Positions 40,014 through 48,596 of a DNA stretch of 64,000 bases are shown here, piece after piece. The position numbers were made by a program, and so were the translations under genes. Below the pieces are notes generated by a model. It had not been told where the DNA came from. It made no database searches and saw nothing but the letters and a program-made list of their open reading frames with translations. The number at the start of each line of letters is the position of its first letter. Positions within the stretch are counted from its first letter, which is position 1. Source of the DNA: Sphingomonas changnyeongensis (GTDB lineage Bacteria; Pseudomonadota; Alphaproteobacteria; Sphingomonadales; Sphingomonadaceae); contig NZ_CP047895.1 of NCBI RefSeq assembly GCF_009913435.1, positions 1,620,501 through 1,684,500 on the forward strand. The letters run 5' to 3'.

Positions 40014-41150
40014 ATGCGTGGTGCGTTGCTGGCGGCGGTGGCCGCGTTGACTGTCGTTCCGGCCCCGGCGATGGCGTCGGAGGTGATCGGCCGCGGGACC
40101 ACGATCCTGCGTGAGCTGAACCTGTTCACCACCGGCAATGTGGTGATGAGCCAGGAGGTCGAGGGCAAGAGCTTCATCGGCGGCAACCTGGAGGGCGGTG
40201 GCCAGTTCGGCATCGGCAGCGGCGAACAGGGTTTCATCAATCCCGCAACCGGCGCGCTGCCGACCGCGACGATCGTCGGCAATGCCAATGTCAGCGGCCT
40301 CCAGCTCAATGGCGGCACGATCCCCGGCGGCGGCCTTGTCGGCCCGCGCGGCATCGATATCGGCGGCACCCTGACGGGCGGGCTGAACGTCAACGCGACC
40401 GGTTCGGCCGTTCGGATCGGCGCGTTGTCCAACGCCAATGTCAACGGCGCGAGCGGCGGGTCGATCAGCTGGGGCAGCCGCACCAACAGCAATGTCAACG
40501 GCAATGGCTCGACCACCGGCCAGGACGCGGCCCTTGGCAGCGGCTTTCAGGCGTCGCTTGCGGCCAAGCGCGATGCTCTGGCGGCCGATCTGACGGCCTT
40601 TTCGAACGAACTGCGCACCTTCGCGCCGACAGCGTCGATCAACATGGCCGACCCGAACAATGTCCGGTTCGACGTCGGCAGCCAGACCGGGACCGTGGTG
40701 TTCCGCATCGCCGATGCGGCCGCGTTCTTCAGCTCGGCGGCCTCGCGCGCATTCAGCTTCAACGCCGGTGCGGCCGATGCGATCATCATCAATGTCGGCA
40801 GCGCGACCCCGCTCGACTCGCTCATTGTCAGGCAGAACTTTCTTGGCAACGGCGATCTCTATTCGCAGCGGGTGATCTGGAACTTCGACCCGTCGATCCG
40901 CGAGATCACGTTCGCCAACTCGTTCGTCGGCTCGGTCGTGGCGCTTGGCAGCCGCGTCGATAACCGCAACTTCCTGCAGGGCTCGGTGGCGGTGCGGTCG
41001 CTGGTCATGAATGGCGAGATCCATCTCGGCAACTTCAACGGCACGATCAACGCGATCCCCGAACCCGCGACCTGGGCGATGATGATCGGCGGCTTCGGCC
41101 TTGTCGGCACGGCGATGCGCCGCCGCCGCGCGGTGCCGCTCGCCGCCTGA
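40014..41150 (+). CDS. Choice-of-anchor A family PEP-CTERM protein
   Basis: A 378-residue secreted protein. It has a signal peptide (MRGALLAAVAALTVVPAPAMA) and a choice-of-anchor A domain rich in Gly and Asn, with VVMSQEVEGKSFIGGNLEGG and VIWNFDPSIREITFANSFVG, typical of this family. The C terminus is a PEPxxWA-type sorting signal: AIPEPATWAMMIGGFGLVG, a hydrophobic segment, then a basic RRRR tail. Such proteins are processed by an exosortase and contribute to extracellular matrix or surface. No exosortase lies in the window. GATGTGAGGAG is the ribosome-binding site. Confidence 0.93.
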   Translation: MRGALLAAVAALTVVPAPAMASEVIGRGTTILRELNLFTTGNVVMSQEVEGKSFIGGNLEGGGQFGIGSGEQGFINPATGALPTATIVGNANVSGLQLNGGTIPGGGLVGPRGIDIGGTLTGGLNVNATGSAVRIGALSNANVNGASGGSISWGSRTNSNVNGNGSTTGQDAALGSGFQASLAAKRDALAADLTAFSNELRTFAPTASINMADPNNVRFDVGSQTGTVVFRIADAAAFFSSAASRAFSFNAGAADAIIINVGSATPLDSLIVRQNFLGNGDLYSQRVIWNFDPSIREITFANSFVGSVVALGSRVDNRNFLQGSVAVRSLVMNGEIHLGNFNGTINAIPEPATWAMMIGGFGLVGTAMRRRRAVPLAA

Positions 41151-41171
41151 GCGTCCAAGACACCCACACAT

Positions 41172-41212
41172 GAAAAACCCCGCCGGACCTGTGGTCCGGC
41201 GGGGTTTTCTTT
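41172..41212. terminator. Strong terminator between PEP-CTERM gene and polyamine gene
   Basis: AAAACCCCGCCGGACC-TGT-GGTCCGGCGGGGTTTTCTTTT is a 16-bp stem with A and T tracts on both sides. It can stop transcription from the PEP-CTERM gene on the plus strand and from the convergent polyamine gene on the minus strand. Confidence 0.92.
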
Positions 41213-41275
41213 TGGCTCGGCGTGGGGGCCGAACGGGCCGGGCCGCAGCAGCGCGGCCCGGCCCCTTTGACCGGA

Positions 41276-42325
41276 TCAGTCGAACAGCTTGCCCCAGGCG
41301 CGCTTGGCGCGGGTGCGCCAATGGCCGCGATGATAAGCGTCGGAGGCGAGCAGCGGCATGACCGAGCCGGCCTCGGCGAACACCATCTGCTCCAGCGCGG
41401 TGTCGACCTTGCCCCAGCTCGCCGCTTCCTTGAGCGTCGAGGACGAGCAGGCACCGTCGCGCACATCGGCGACGGTGATCTGCACGGCATATTTGTGCAT
41501 CTCGACATCGTCATGGCCGAGGATTTCGGCGCACACGACCGTGTCCTGGATGAAGTTCTTGGGCACGCCGCCGCCGATCATCAGCAGGCCGGTGGTGCCG
41601 GCCTTGATCTTGATGTCGGTCAGTTCGCGGAAATCGGCGATGGCGTCGAGCACCATATAGGGCTGGCCCTGCTTCATCCGGTCGACCTGATGCTTGACGA
41701 GGCCGAAGCCCGCCGAGCTGTCGACAAAGGCCGGGCAGAAGATCGGCACGTCATGCTCATAGGCAAGCTTGACGAGGCTGTTTTCCTTCTTGCCGTGTTC
41801 GGCCAGATATTTGCCCATCTCGCGGATGAAGGCGCGCGACGAATAGGCACGCGGCTCCAGGCTGTCGGCGATGCGGCCGATCGTGTGGTCGCAGTCCTGC
41901 AGCGCCTCTTCGTCGATATAGGTGTCGTAGATGCGGTCGATGTAGAGCGAACGCAGCGTGTTGTCGTCCGGCACCTCGAGCGCCTGATAATGCTTGTGGC
42001 CAAGCCCTTCGAAGAAATCCATGTCGACGATCGACGCGCCGGTCGCGACGACACCGTCGACCATGTTCGAGCGCACCAGCTCTGCATACAGGTCCATGCA
42101 GCCGCCGGCCGAGGTCGAGCCGGCGATCACCAGGAAGATCGAGCAGTCGGGATCGGCGAGCATCTGGTTGTAGATGCCGGTCGCGCGGGCGAGATCGCGG
42201 CTGGTGAAGCTCATCTTGCCCATCGCATCGACGATCGGGCGCGCGTCGAAGCTGCGGATGTCGATATGCTCGACGGTCTTCGACAGAAGCTCCGCCTTGC
42301 GGGTGTCGTTCACGATATCGGTCAT
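41276..42325 (-). CDS. Deoxyhypusine-synthase-like protein, probable homospermidine synthase
   Basis: A 349-residue NAD-dependent enzyme of the deoxyhypusine synthase fold. Blocks are CSIFLVIAGSTSAGGCMDLY, ATGASIVDMDFFEGLGHKHY, HDVPIFCPAFVDSSAGFGLV, GLLMIGGGVPKNFIQD and KYAVQITVADVRDGACSSS. Bacteria lack eIF5A, so this branch is thought to make sym-homospermidine or related polyamines from putrescine. Lying 120 bases downstream of ornithine decarboxylase on the same strand supports that. Sphingomonas species are known to contain homospermidine. The start MTDIVNDTRK (42325) is chosen over a longer frame that runs into the spacer. Confidence 0.88.
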   Translation of the reverse strand: MTDIVNDTRKAELLSKTVEHIDIRSFDARPIVDAMGKMSFTSRDLARATGIYNQMLADPDCSIFLVIAGSTSAGGCMDLYAELVRSNMVDGVVATGASIVDMDFFEGLGHKHYQALEVPDDNTLRSLYIDRIYDTYIDEEALQDCDHTIGRIADSLEPRAYSSRAFIREMGKYLAEHGKKENSLVKLAYEHDVPIFCPAFVDSSAGFGLVKHQVDRMKQGQPYMVLDAIADFRELTDIKIKAGTTGLLMIGGGVPKNFIQDTVVCAEILGHDDVEMHKYAVQITVADVRDGACSSSTLKEAASWGKVDTALEQMVFAEAGSVMPLLASDAYHRGHWRTRAKRAWGKLFD

Positions 42326-42444
42326 GCCTGGTCTTTCCACATGGTCATCGGCCGCAGTCGTTGGGGAAGGGGACGCGGAAACCCGAACGGGCGTCCGACC
42401 CCGCCAGGGGCCGGACGCCAAACCCGAAAAATGCCCGGCGGGCG

Positions 42445-43680
42445 TTACAGCTTGACGACGTTGCTCGCCGGTTCCGCCGTGCGGCCGGCATAAAGGGTCG
42501 TCATCGGCTCATCCGCCACGGTCACCGTGCGCGCAGTGCCGAAGCCGTTGAAGCCGGTGCGCATCGCGCAGCCATAGGCACCGAGCATCCCGACCTCGAT
42601 ATAGTCGCCGGCGGCGATATCGGCGGGCAGCATGAACGGCCCGGCCATCCGGTCCATATCGTCGCAGGTCGGACCGTAAAAGCTGAACGCCATCGGCTTG
42701 GTGCGGCTTTCGGTGTCGCGCAGCAGCGTGACCGGAAAGCGCCAGCCGACATGGGCGGCATCGAACAGCGCCCCATAAGCGCCGTCATTGATGTACAGCT
42801 CGTCACCACGGCGCTTTTCGACGCGCACGATCAGCGATGAATATTCCGCGCACAGCGCCCGGCCCGGTTCCGCCCACAGTTCGGACGAATAGCTGACCGG
42901 CAGCTTTTCGAACGCGCGGTGGATGGTCTCGAAATACAGTTCGAGCGGCGGCGGCTCCATGCCGGGATAGGAGGACGGGAAGCCTCCCCCGACATCGATC
43001 ACGTCAACCGTCACCGCGGCCTCGACGATCGCCTGGCGCACCCGCTCCATCGCCTGGGCATAGGCGTCGGGCGTCATCGCCTGGCTGCCGACATGGAAGC
43101 AGATGCCGAGCGCATCGGCGACCTGCCGGGCGGCGATCAGCAGCTCCTTCGCCTCGACCGGCGACACGCCGAACTTCGACGCGAGGCTGAGCTTGGAATA
43201 ATCCGACGAGACGCGCAGCCGCACGCACAGCGTCAGATCAGCCGCCGGGGTGCCGTCGGGCGCGCGGGTGGCGCGGACGATCTTGTCCAGCTCCTCCATC
43301 GAATCGAGCGAGAAGGTGCGCACACCATGGCCGAAATAGGCCTCGGCAATCGCTTCTTCCGCCTTCACCGGATGCATGAAGCACAGCACCGCTTCGGGCA
43401 GCGTGGCGCGCACCATCCGCACCTCGGCGATCGAGGCGACGTCATAATGGGTGACGCCCGCGTCCCACAGGATGCGGATCAGGTCAGGCGACGGATTCGC
43501 CTTGACCGCGTAAAGGGTCCGGCCGGGAAACTTCTCGACGAAGAAGCGGGCCGCGCGCCGTGCCGCATGGGGGCGGACGAGCGTGACCGGCTCTGCCGGG
43601 CAGGAACGGGCGACGTCAATGCCGGTCACGGCATTGTTGGGGACGCTTGCTAGCCCCAGCGCGCGATGATGCTTGTGCAA
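42445..43680 (-). CDS. Ornithine (lysine/ornithine) decarboxylase, fold III type
   Basis: A 411-residue PLP enzyme of the alanine-racemase fold. The PLP lysine lies in TLYAVKANPSPDLI, the phosphate loop in VDVIDVGGGFPSSYPG, and the C-terminal Cys/Asp of the other active-site half in YGPTCDDMDRM, with YIEVGMLGAYGCAMRTGFNG. It makes putrescine (or cadaverine), the substrate for the enzyme encoded downstream. The start is TTG at 43678-43680 behind GGAGG; no ATG is available. The 5' leader is structured and sequesters that ribosome-binding site. Confidence 0.93.
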   Translation of the reverse strand: MHKHHRALGLASVPNNAVTGIDVARSCPAEPVTLVRPHAARRAARFFVEKFPGRTLYAVKANPSPDLIRILWDAGVTHYDVASIAEVRMVRATLPEAVLCFMHPVKAEEAIAEAYFGHGVRTFSLDSMEELDKIVRATRAPDGTPAADLTLCVRLRVSSDYSKLSLASKFGVSPVEAKELLIAARQVADALGICFHVGSQAMTPDAYAQAMERVRQAIVEAAVTVDVIDVGGGFPSSYPGMEPPPLELYFETIHRAFEKLPVSYSSELWAEPGRALCAEYSSLIVRVEKRRGDELYINDGAYGALFDAAHVGWRFPVTLLRDTESRTKPMAFSFYGPTCDDMDRMAGPFMLPADIAAGDYIEVGMLGAYGCAMRTGFNGFGTARTVTVADEPMTTLYAGRTAEPASNVVKL

Positions 43681-43685
43681 CTCAA

Positions 43686-43746
43686 GGGACCTCCAATTGC
43701 CTTACGGCGTACGTGGCGACAAAAGCTGCCTTGCGGTGGAAGTCCC
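43686..43746 (-). promoter_or_regulatory. Structured leader of ornithine decarboxylase that pairs with its ribosome-binding site
   Basis: On the minus strand GGGACTTCC (43746-43738) can pair with GGAGGTCCC (43694-43686) in a nine-pair stem that includes the Shine-Dalgarno. Inside it are two small hairpins with GNRA loops, CC-GCAA-GG and GCC-GTAA-GGC. The position matches the alphaproteobacterial speF leader RNA, but I cannot confirm membership from memory of its consensus. Confidence 0.55.
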
Positions 43747-43839
43747 ATGGGGCAGCGGAGGCGCGATATATGGGCGGGGGTCCCCCCTGTAAAGAGCCGA
43801 ATCCTGATCTGTTTCAATTGCAAGACAAAGGGGTGGGCG

Positions 43840-44838
43840 TTGCGCCAGCCGGATCGCGAAGGTGTCGTCAAGGCACTGGAAAAGATAAGTAAAATCGTGC
43901 CGCCCACGCCGCTGCTCAGCGCGCGGATCGGGGACGCTGCGTGCTGGCTGAAGGCCGAATCGCTCCAGCCCATGGGCGCGTTCAAGCTGCGCGGGGCGTG
44001 GCACCGGCTGACCGCGATTCCGGAGTCGCAGCGCGCGCGCGGCGTCGTCGCCTTTTCATCCGGCAACCATGCCCAGGGCGTCGCCTGGGCGGCGGCGCGG
44101 CTGGGGATGCCGGCGGCGATCGTGATGCCCGCCGATGCGCCCGCCGCCAAGCGCGCCAACACCGCGGCGCTGGGGGGAGAGGTGATCCTTTACGACCGGC
44201 TGACCCAGTCGCGCGAACAGATCGCCGCCGAACTGGCCGAGGCGCGCGGGGCCGTGCTGGTGCCAAGCTTTGATGATCCGTTCGTGGTCGAAGGGCAGGG
44301 CAGCGTCGGGCTGGAGGCGGCGGCGCAGGTCGCGGCGCTGGGCGGCGGGGCGATCCGCCGGGTCGTCACCTGCTGCGGCGGCGGCGGGCTGGCCGCCGGG
44401 CTGGCGCTCGCCCTGCCCGATGCCGAGATCGTGACCGTGGAGCCGGAGGGGTGGGACGACATGGCGCGTTCGCTCGCCGCCGGGGAGATTGTCGGCGTCG
44501 GGCCGAACCCGCCCGCCACCGCCTGCGACGCGCTGCAGACCTTTCGGGTCGCGCCGCTGACCTTCGGCATCCTGAGCGCGCGCGGCGCACGCGGAGTCGC
44601 GGTCAGCGAAGCCGAAACCGGCGCGGCGATGCGCTGGGCGTTTGAACGCTTGCGGCTGGTGCTGGAGCCGGGGGGCGCGGTCGCGCTGGCGGCGATGCTC
44701 AGCGGGCGGGTGGCGCCAGAGCCGGGGACGCTGGTGATGCTGTCGGGCGGCAATGTCGATCCGGGCCTGTTCGCGCGCATGGCGCGGCTCGACGCGGCAG
44801 ACGCGGACGCTTCACAGCCCGGCCCGGAAATGCTCTAG
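43840..44838 (+). CDS. Threonine/serine dehydratase
   Basis: A 332-residue fold II PLP enzyme that deaminates threonine (or serine) to 2-oxobutyrate (or pyruvate). It shows PTPLLSARIGDAACWLKAES, the PLP lysine in PMGAFKLRGAW, the Asn loop FSSGNHAQGVAWAA, the Gly loop TCCGGGGLAAGLALAL and the C-terminal MLSGGNVDPGLFA. There is no regulatory ACT domain, so it is of the short catabolic or racemase-like type. TTG at 43840 is the best start; the frame continues upstream into the shared leader of the divergent ornithine decarboxylase. Its two-base spacing and RBS are poor. Confidence 0.88.
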   Translation: MRQPDREGVVKALEKISKIVPPTPLLSARIGDAACWLKAESLQPMGAFKLRGAWHRLTAIPESQRARGVVAFSSGNHAQGVAWAAARLGMPAAIVMPADAPAAKRANTAALGGEVILYDRLTQSREQIAAELAEARGAVLVPSFDDPFVVEGQGSVGLEAAAQVAALGGGAIRRVVTCCGGGGLAAGLALALPDAEIVTVEPEGWDDMARSLAAGEIVGVGPNPPATACDALQTFRVAPLTFGILSARGARGVAVSEAETGAAMRWAFERLRLVLEPGGAVALAAMLSGRVAPEPGTLVMLSGGNVDPGLFARMARLDAADADASQPGPEML

Positions 44839-44847
44839 GGGCGCGCG

Positions 44848-45021
44848 ATGAACGCCACTGCCGCCCTTGTCCTGTCCGTCCTCATGATCGCATCCGCCGG
44901 GCTGCTGCTGGGCGGGATCGCGACGCTCCGGCGCGGTCTGGGGCAGGATCGCAGGCGCGGCTGGCTGATGATCGTCGCCGCGCTGGTGCTCGCCGGCAAT
45001 GTCGCCATCCTGACCGTCTGA
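44848..45021 (+). CDS. Small two-helix membrane protein, unknown function
   Basis: A 57-residue protein starting nine bases after the threonine dehydratase stop. It has two hydrophobic helices (LVLSVLMIASAGLLLGGIA and WLMIVAALVLAGNVAILTV) joined by a basic loop (LRRGLGQDRRRG), which places the loop in the cytoplasm. It is too short for many gene finders, yet start, spacing and composition look genuine. No function is known to me. Confidence 0.65.
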   Translation: MNATAALVLSVLMIASAGLLLGGIATLRRGLGQDRRRGWLMIVAALVLAGNVAILTV

Positions 45022-45036
45022 ACGGCCAGCCGGCGA

Positions 45037-45489
45037 TCAGCCTGCGGCCGGCCGGTCGGGCAGGTTGTCGAACACCCGGCGGATTTCCTGCAGGGTGGTC
45101 AGCGCCTGGCCAAGATCGTCATCGGCAAACTCCGACATCAGCGGCAGCACATCGGGGGCGACCATCTTGACCGCCGCCTCATGCGCGGCCTGCCCCGCCG
45201 GGGTCAGCGCCACGATCTCGTCCTCGCCCTCCGGGCGGCGCGCGACCAGCCCGCGCGCGGCGAGCACGTCCAGATGCGTCGCCGTCTCGGCTTCGTCGAT
45301 CTGGAACACCCAGGCCAGGATCGAGCGCCGCTCGGTCTGGCGGTTGTTGCGGATGAAATAATTGAGCAGGCCGAACTGCTCGGCGCTCAGCCCCAGCGGT
45401 TCGATCGGGCCCAGATAATTGCGCACCAGATGCTCGACCCGGGCGATTTCGACGAACAGGTCGAGCAGCAGCTTCTCGCGGTCGGCCAT
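45037..45489 (-). CDS. MarR-like winged-helix regulator
   Basis: A 150-residue protein with a winged-helix fold: LGLSAEQFGLLNYFIRNN, then an RSILAWVFQIDEAETATHLD recognition region, a wing (GLVARRPEGEDEIVALTPAG) and C-terminal dimer helices. The pattern is close to MarR/MarR_2 but the DNA-recognition helix is unusually acidic. The start MADREKLLL (45489) is preferred over a frame that extends upstream. It converges on the small membrane protein. Its target is unknown. Confidence 0.82.
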   Translation of the reverse strand: MADREKLLLDLFVEIARVEHLVRNYLGPIEPLGLSAEQFGLLNYFIRNNRQTERRSILAWVFQIDEAETATHLDVLAARGLVARRPEGEDEIVALTPAGQAAHEAAVKMVAPDVLPLMSEFADDDLGQALTTLQEIRRVFDNLPDRPAAG

Positions 45490-45569
45490 GGCATTTTCCC
45501 CCCGTTCCGGCCTCGGCCCAAGCTGGGGCCCGCCCCAGATCACGGCACCGGTCATCGCCTGTGTTCCGC

Positions 45570-46226
45570 TCAGCGGATCGGACAGCCGGGGTCGAGCCGG
45601 AAGTCGAGATAGCGGTCGACGCTGCCCATCAGCTGCGGCATTTCATGTTCGAAGAAATGGTTCGCACCCGGCACGGTGTCGTGGTGGATGGTGATGTGCT
45701 TCTGCGTGCGCAGCTTGTCGACCAGCTTCTGCACGGCAGAGGGGGTGACCACTTCATCGGAATCGCCCTGGATGATGATGCCCGAAGCCGGGCAGGGCGC
45801 GAGGAAGCTGAAATCATACATGTTGGCGGGCGGCGCGACCGAGATGAAGCCGCGCACCTCTGGCCGGCGCATCAGCAGCTGCATGCCGATCCACGCGCCG
45901 AAGCTGACGCCGGCAACCCAGGTCTGCTGCGCTTCGGGGTGGAAGCTCTGCACCCAGTCGAGCGCCGAGGCCGCATCCGACAGCTCGCCGACGCCATTGT
46001 CGAACGTCCCCTGGCTCTTGCCGACGCCGCGGAAGTTGAACCGCAGCACGGCGAATCCGCGCCGGGCGAATGTCTGGTAAAGCGACTGGACGATGCGGTT
46101 GTTCATCGTGCCGCCGGCCTGGGGGTGCGGATGAAGGATCATCGCCACCGGCGCGCGCGGGCGGGGCGGGGGCGAGAAACGACCTTCGAGACGACCCTCG
46201 GGGCCGGGAAAAATCACTTCGGGCAT
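45570..46226 (-). CDS. Alpha/beta hydrolase
   Basis: A 218-residue hydrolase with the dienelactone-hydrolase-like or YjfP-type arrangement: MILHPHPQAGGTMNNRIVQS, RRGFAVLRFNFRGVGKSQG, nucleophile elbow GVSFGAWIGMQLL, and IIIQGDSDEVVTP (Asp) with GANHFFEHEM (His). The nucleophile elbow GxSxG is GVSFG, so a serine hydrolase is likely. The substrate is unknown. It is divergent from the cysteine desulfurase pair with a 185-base gap. Confidence 0.9.
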   Translation of the reverse strand: MPEVIFPGPEGRLEGRFSPPPRPRAPVAMILHPHPQAGGTMNNRIVQSLYQTFARRGFAVLRFNFRGVGKSQGTFDNGVGELSDAASALDWVQSFHPEAQQTWVAGVSFGAWIGMQLLMRRPEVRGFISVAPPANMYDFSFLAPCPASGIIIQGDSDEVVTPSAVQKLVDKLRTQKHITIHHDTVPGANHFFEHEMPQLMGSVDRYLDFRLDPGCPIR

Positions 46227-46411
46227 AGCACCTTGATCGAAAAATGGGCCATCGGGACAGGCGCGCGGGTGGCGCTTGAGCGTGAGGCTATATAGGATTG
46301 GCGGGCCTGCGCGCAAATAGGCGCGGCTGATCGCCCGGCGGGCGACATGATCCGGGGCGGGACATGGGTGCTCCCGGTCATGGGGTGACGAAGAGGGCGG
46401 ACGGACAGGTG

Positions 46412-47484
46412 ATGCAGCGGCTCTACCTCGATCATGCGGCGACGACGCCGGTGTCGCTCGAGGCGCGCGAGGCGATGAAGGCCGGTTTTGCGCGCTGGGC
46501 CAATCCGTCCTCGCCGCATCAGGAAGGCCGCGCGGCGCGTGCGGCGCTTGAGGATGCGCGGCGGCGGATCCTGGCCGCGCTCGGCTGGCAGGGCGAGCTG
46601 ATCTTCACCTCGGGCGCGAGCGAGGCGATCGCCATCGCGCTGGGCCGCGCGGCTGCCGATGCGCGGCTGGTGTCGGCGGTCGAGCATGATGCGGTCCACC
46701 GCCTGTCGGGCGATGCCTATTTGCTGCCGGTGGGGCCTGACGGGCTGGTCGCCGCCCATGCGCTTGAAGGACGGCTGGGCGCGCTTGGCGCGCGGCGGCC
46801 GCTGGTCGCGATCCAGCAGGTCAATAACGAAACCGGGGTGATCCAGCCGCTGGGGACCTGGCCCCGGTGGTGCGCGCGGCGGGCGGCATGCTGTTTGTCG
46901 ATTGCGCCCAGTCGGCGGGCAAGCTGCCGCTGCCCGAGGCCGATCTGATCACGGTCTCGGCGCATAAATTCGGCGGTCCGCCGGGCATCGGCGCGCTGCT
47001 GGTGCGCGATCTGGGGCTGATCTCCGCCACCGGCGGCCAGGAAAAAGGCTATCGCCCGGGCACGGAGAATCTGCCTGGTGCGCTTGCCATGGCCGCCGCG
47101 CTCGAAAGCCAGCGCGGCTGGGTGGAGCGGGCGGGCGATCTGCGCGCGCATCTTGACGGCGCGATCGAGGCGGCGGGGGGCGAGAGCATCGCCCGGCGCG
47201 CGCCCCGGCTGGCGACCATCGCCAGCTACCGCATGCCCGGCGTCGCCGCATCGGCGCAGCTGATCCAGTTCGATCTGGCGGGAATTGCGGTGTCGGCGGG
47301 CAGCGCCTGTTCGTCGGGCACGCTCAAGACCAGCCATGTGCTCGCCGCCATGGGCTGGGACGATGAGGCCGCGCGCGAGGTGGTGCGCGTCAGTTTCGGG
47401 CCGGAAACCAGCCGCGCCGACATTTACCGCTTCATCGAGGTGTGGACGCGCATCGCCCGCGATGCGCGGGCGAGGGCGGCATGA
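46412..47484 (+). CDS. Cysteine desulfurase, first of tandem pair (frameshifted)
   Basis: A NifS/IscS-type PLP enzyme of about 358 residues. It has YLDHAATTPVSLEAREAMKA, TSGASEAIAIALGRAA, VAIQQVNNETGVIQPLG, the PLP lysine in TVSAHKFGGPPGIG and the active-site Cys loop SAGSACSSGTLKTSHVL. The frame breaks near 46856: GGGACC should be GGGGACC, turning PLGTWPRWC into PLGDLAPVVRAAGG. The start ATG is at 46412. Such enzymes provide persulfide sulfur for Fe-S clusters or thio-modified tRNA. The partner gene overlaps it by four bases. Confidence 0.92.
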
Positions 47485-48596
47485 CGCCCATCTATCTCGA
47501 TTATCAGGCGACGACCCCGCTCGCGCCCGAGGCGCTGGCGGCGATGGGCCCTTGGCTTGAGGCGCGTTTCGCCAATCCGCATTCGCCGCACCGGCCGGGG
47601 CGCGAGGCGGCAGCGGCGGTGGCGTTTGCGCGCGAACAGCTGGTGGCGGCCATCGGCCTGGCCGGCGGGCGGCTGGTGTTCACATCGGGCGCGACCGAGG
47701 CGGTCAATCTGGCGATCAAGGGCGCGGCCTGGGCCAGCCCGCGCCGCCGCCGCATCGTCGCGCTGGCGAGCGAGCATGCCTGTGTGCTCGACACGCTGGG
47801 CTGGCTTGGCCAGCGCGGGTTTCAGCCGGTGCTCGTGCCGGTGGGCGCCGACGGGCTGGTCGATCCCGACCGGCTGGCGGCGGCGGTCGATGACGATACG
47901 CTGCTGGTCGCGGCCATGCTGGTCAACAACGAGATCGGGGCGATCCAGCCCGTCGCCCGCATCGCCGAAGTGGCGCGGGCGGCGGGCGCGCTGTTCCTGT
48001 GCGATGCCGTGCAGGGGCTGGGGCGGGTCGCCATTCCCGATGCCGATCTGGTCGCTGTATCGGCGCACAAGATCCATGGTCCCAAGGGGATCGGCGCGCT
48101 GTGGGTGCGCGACGGCGTGGCGCTCGAACCTTTGCTCCATGGCGGCGGGCAGGAGGGCGGGCTGCGTTCGGGCACCCAGGCCCCGGCGCTGTGCGCGGGC
48201 TTTGGTGCGGCGGCCGAACTGGCGGCGGGGCGGATGGTCGAGGACCGCGCCCATGCCGAGGCGCTGGCCGCGCGCGCGCGTGCCCGGCTGACCGGCTGGC
48301 AGATCAATGGCGGCATTGAGCAGCGCTGGCCCGGCAACCTCAATGTCCGGTGCGCCGGGCTGGATGCGGCGCGGCTGATCGCCGATGTGCGCGGTGTCGC
48401 CTTTTCGGCGGGCAGCGCCTGTGCGAGCGGATCGGGCCGGCCGAGCCATGTGCTGCGCGCGATCGGCCTTGCCGATGCCGAGGCGCGGGCGAGCATCCGG
48501 CTGGGCTTTGGCCGCTATACACGGGTTGAAGAACTGAACCGCGCGCTCGACATGATCTTGGACGCGGCGGACAAGCAGGGGCTGAAGGCGGCATGA
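47481..48596 (+). CDS. Cysteine desulfurase, second of tandem pair
   Basis: A 371-residue NifS-type enzyme. Motifs: YLDYQATTPLAPEALAAMG, TSGATEAVNLAIKGAA, AAMLVNNEIGAIQPVARIAE, the PLP lysine in VSAHKIHGPKGIGALWV and the mobile Cys loop SAGSACASGSGRPSHVL. It shares only part of its sequence with the preceding copy, so the two are old paralogues, possibly working together or with distinct acceptors. Start overlaps the stop of the first (ATGA) and its stop overlaps the ferredoxin start. Confidence 0.94.
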   Translation: MTPIYLDYQATTPLAPEALAAMGPWLEARFANPHSPHRPGREAAAAVAFAREQLVAAIGLAGGRLVFTSGATEAVNLAIKGAAWASPRRRRIVALASEHACVLDTLGWLGQRGFQPVLVPVGADGLVDPDRLAAAVDDDTLLVAAMLVNNEIGAIQPVARIAEVARAAGALFLCDAVQGLGRVAIPDADLVAVSAHKIHGPKGIGALWVRDGVALEPLLHGGGQEGGLRSGTQAPALCAGFGAAAELAAGRMVEDRAHAEALAARARARLTGWQINGGIEQRWPGNLNVRCAGLDAARLIADVRGVAFSAGSACASGSGRPSHVLRAIGLADAEARASIRLGFGRYTRVEELNRALDMILDAADKQGLKAA

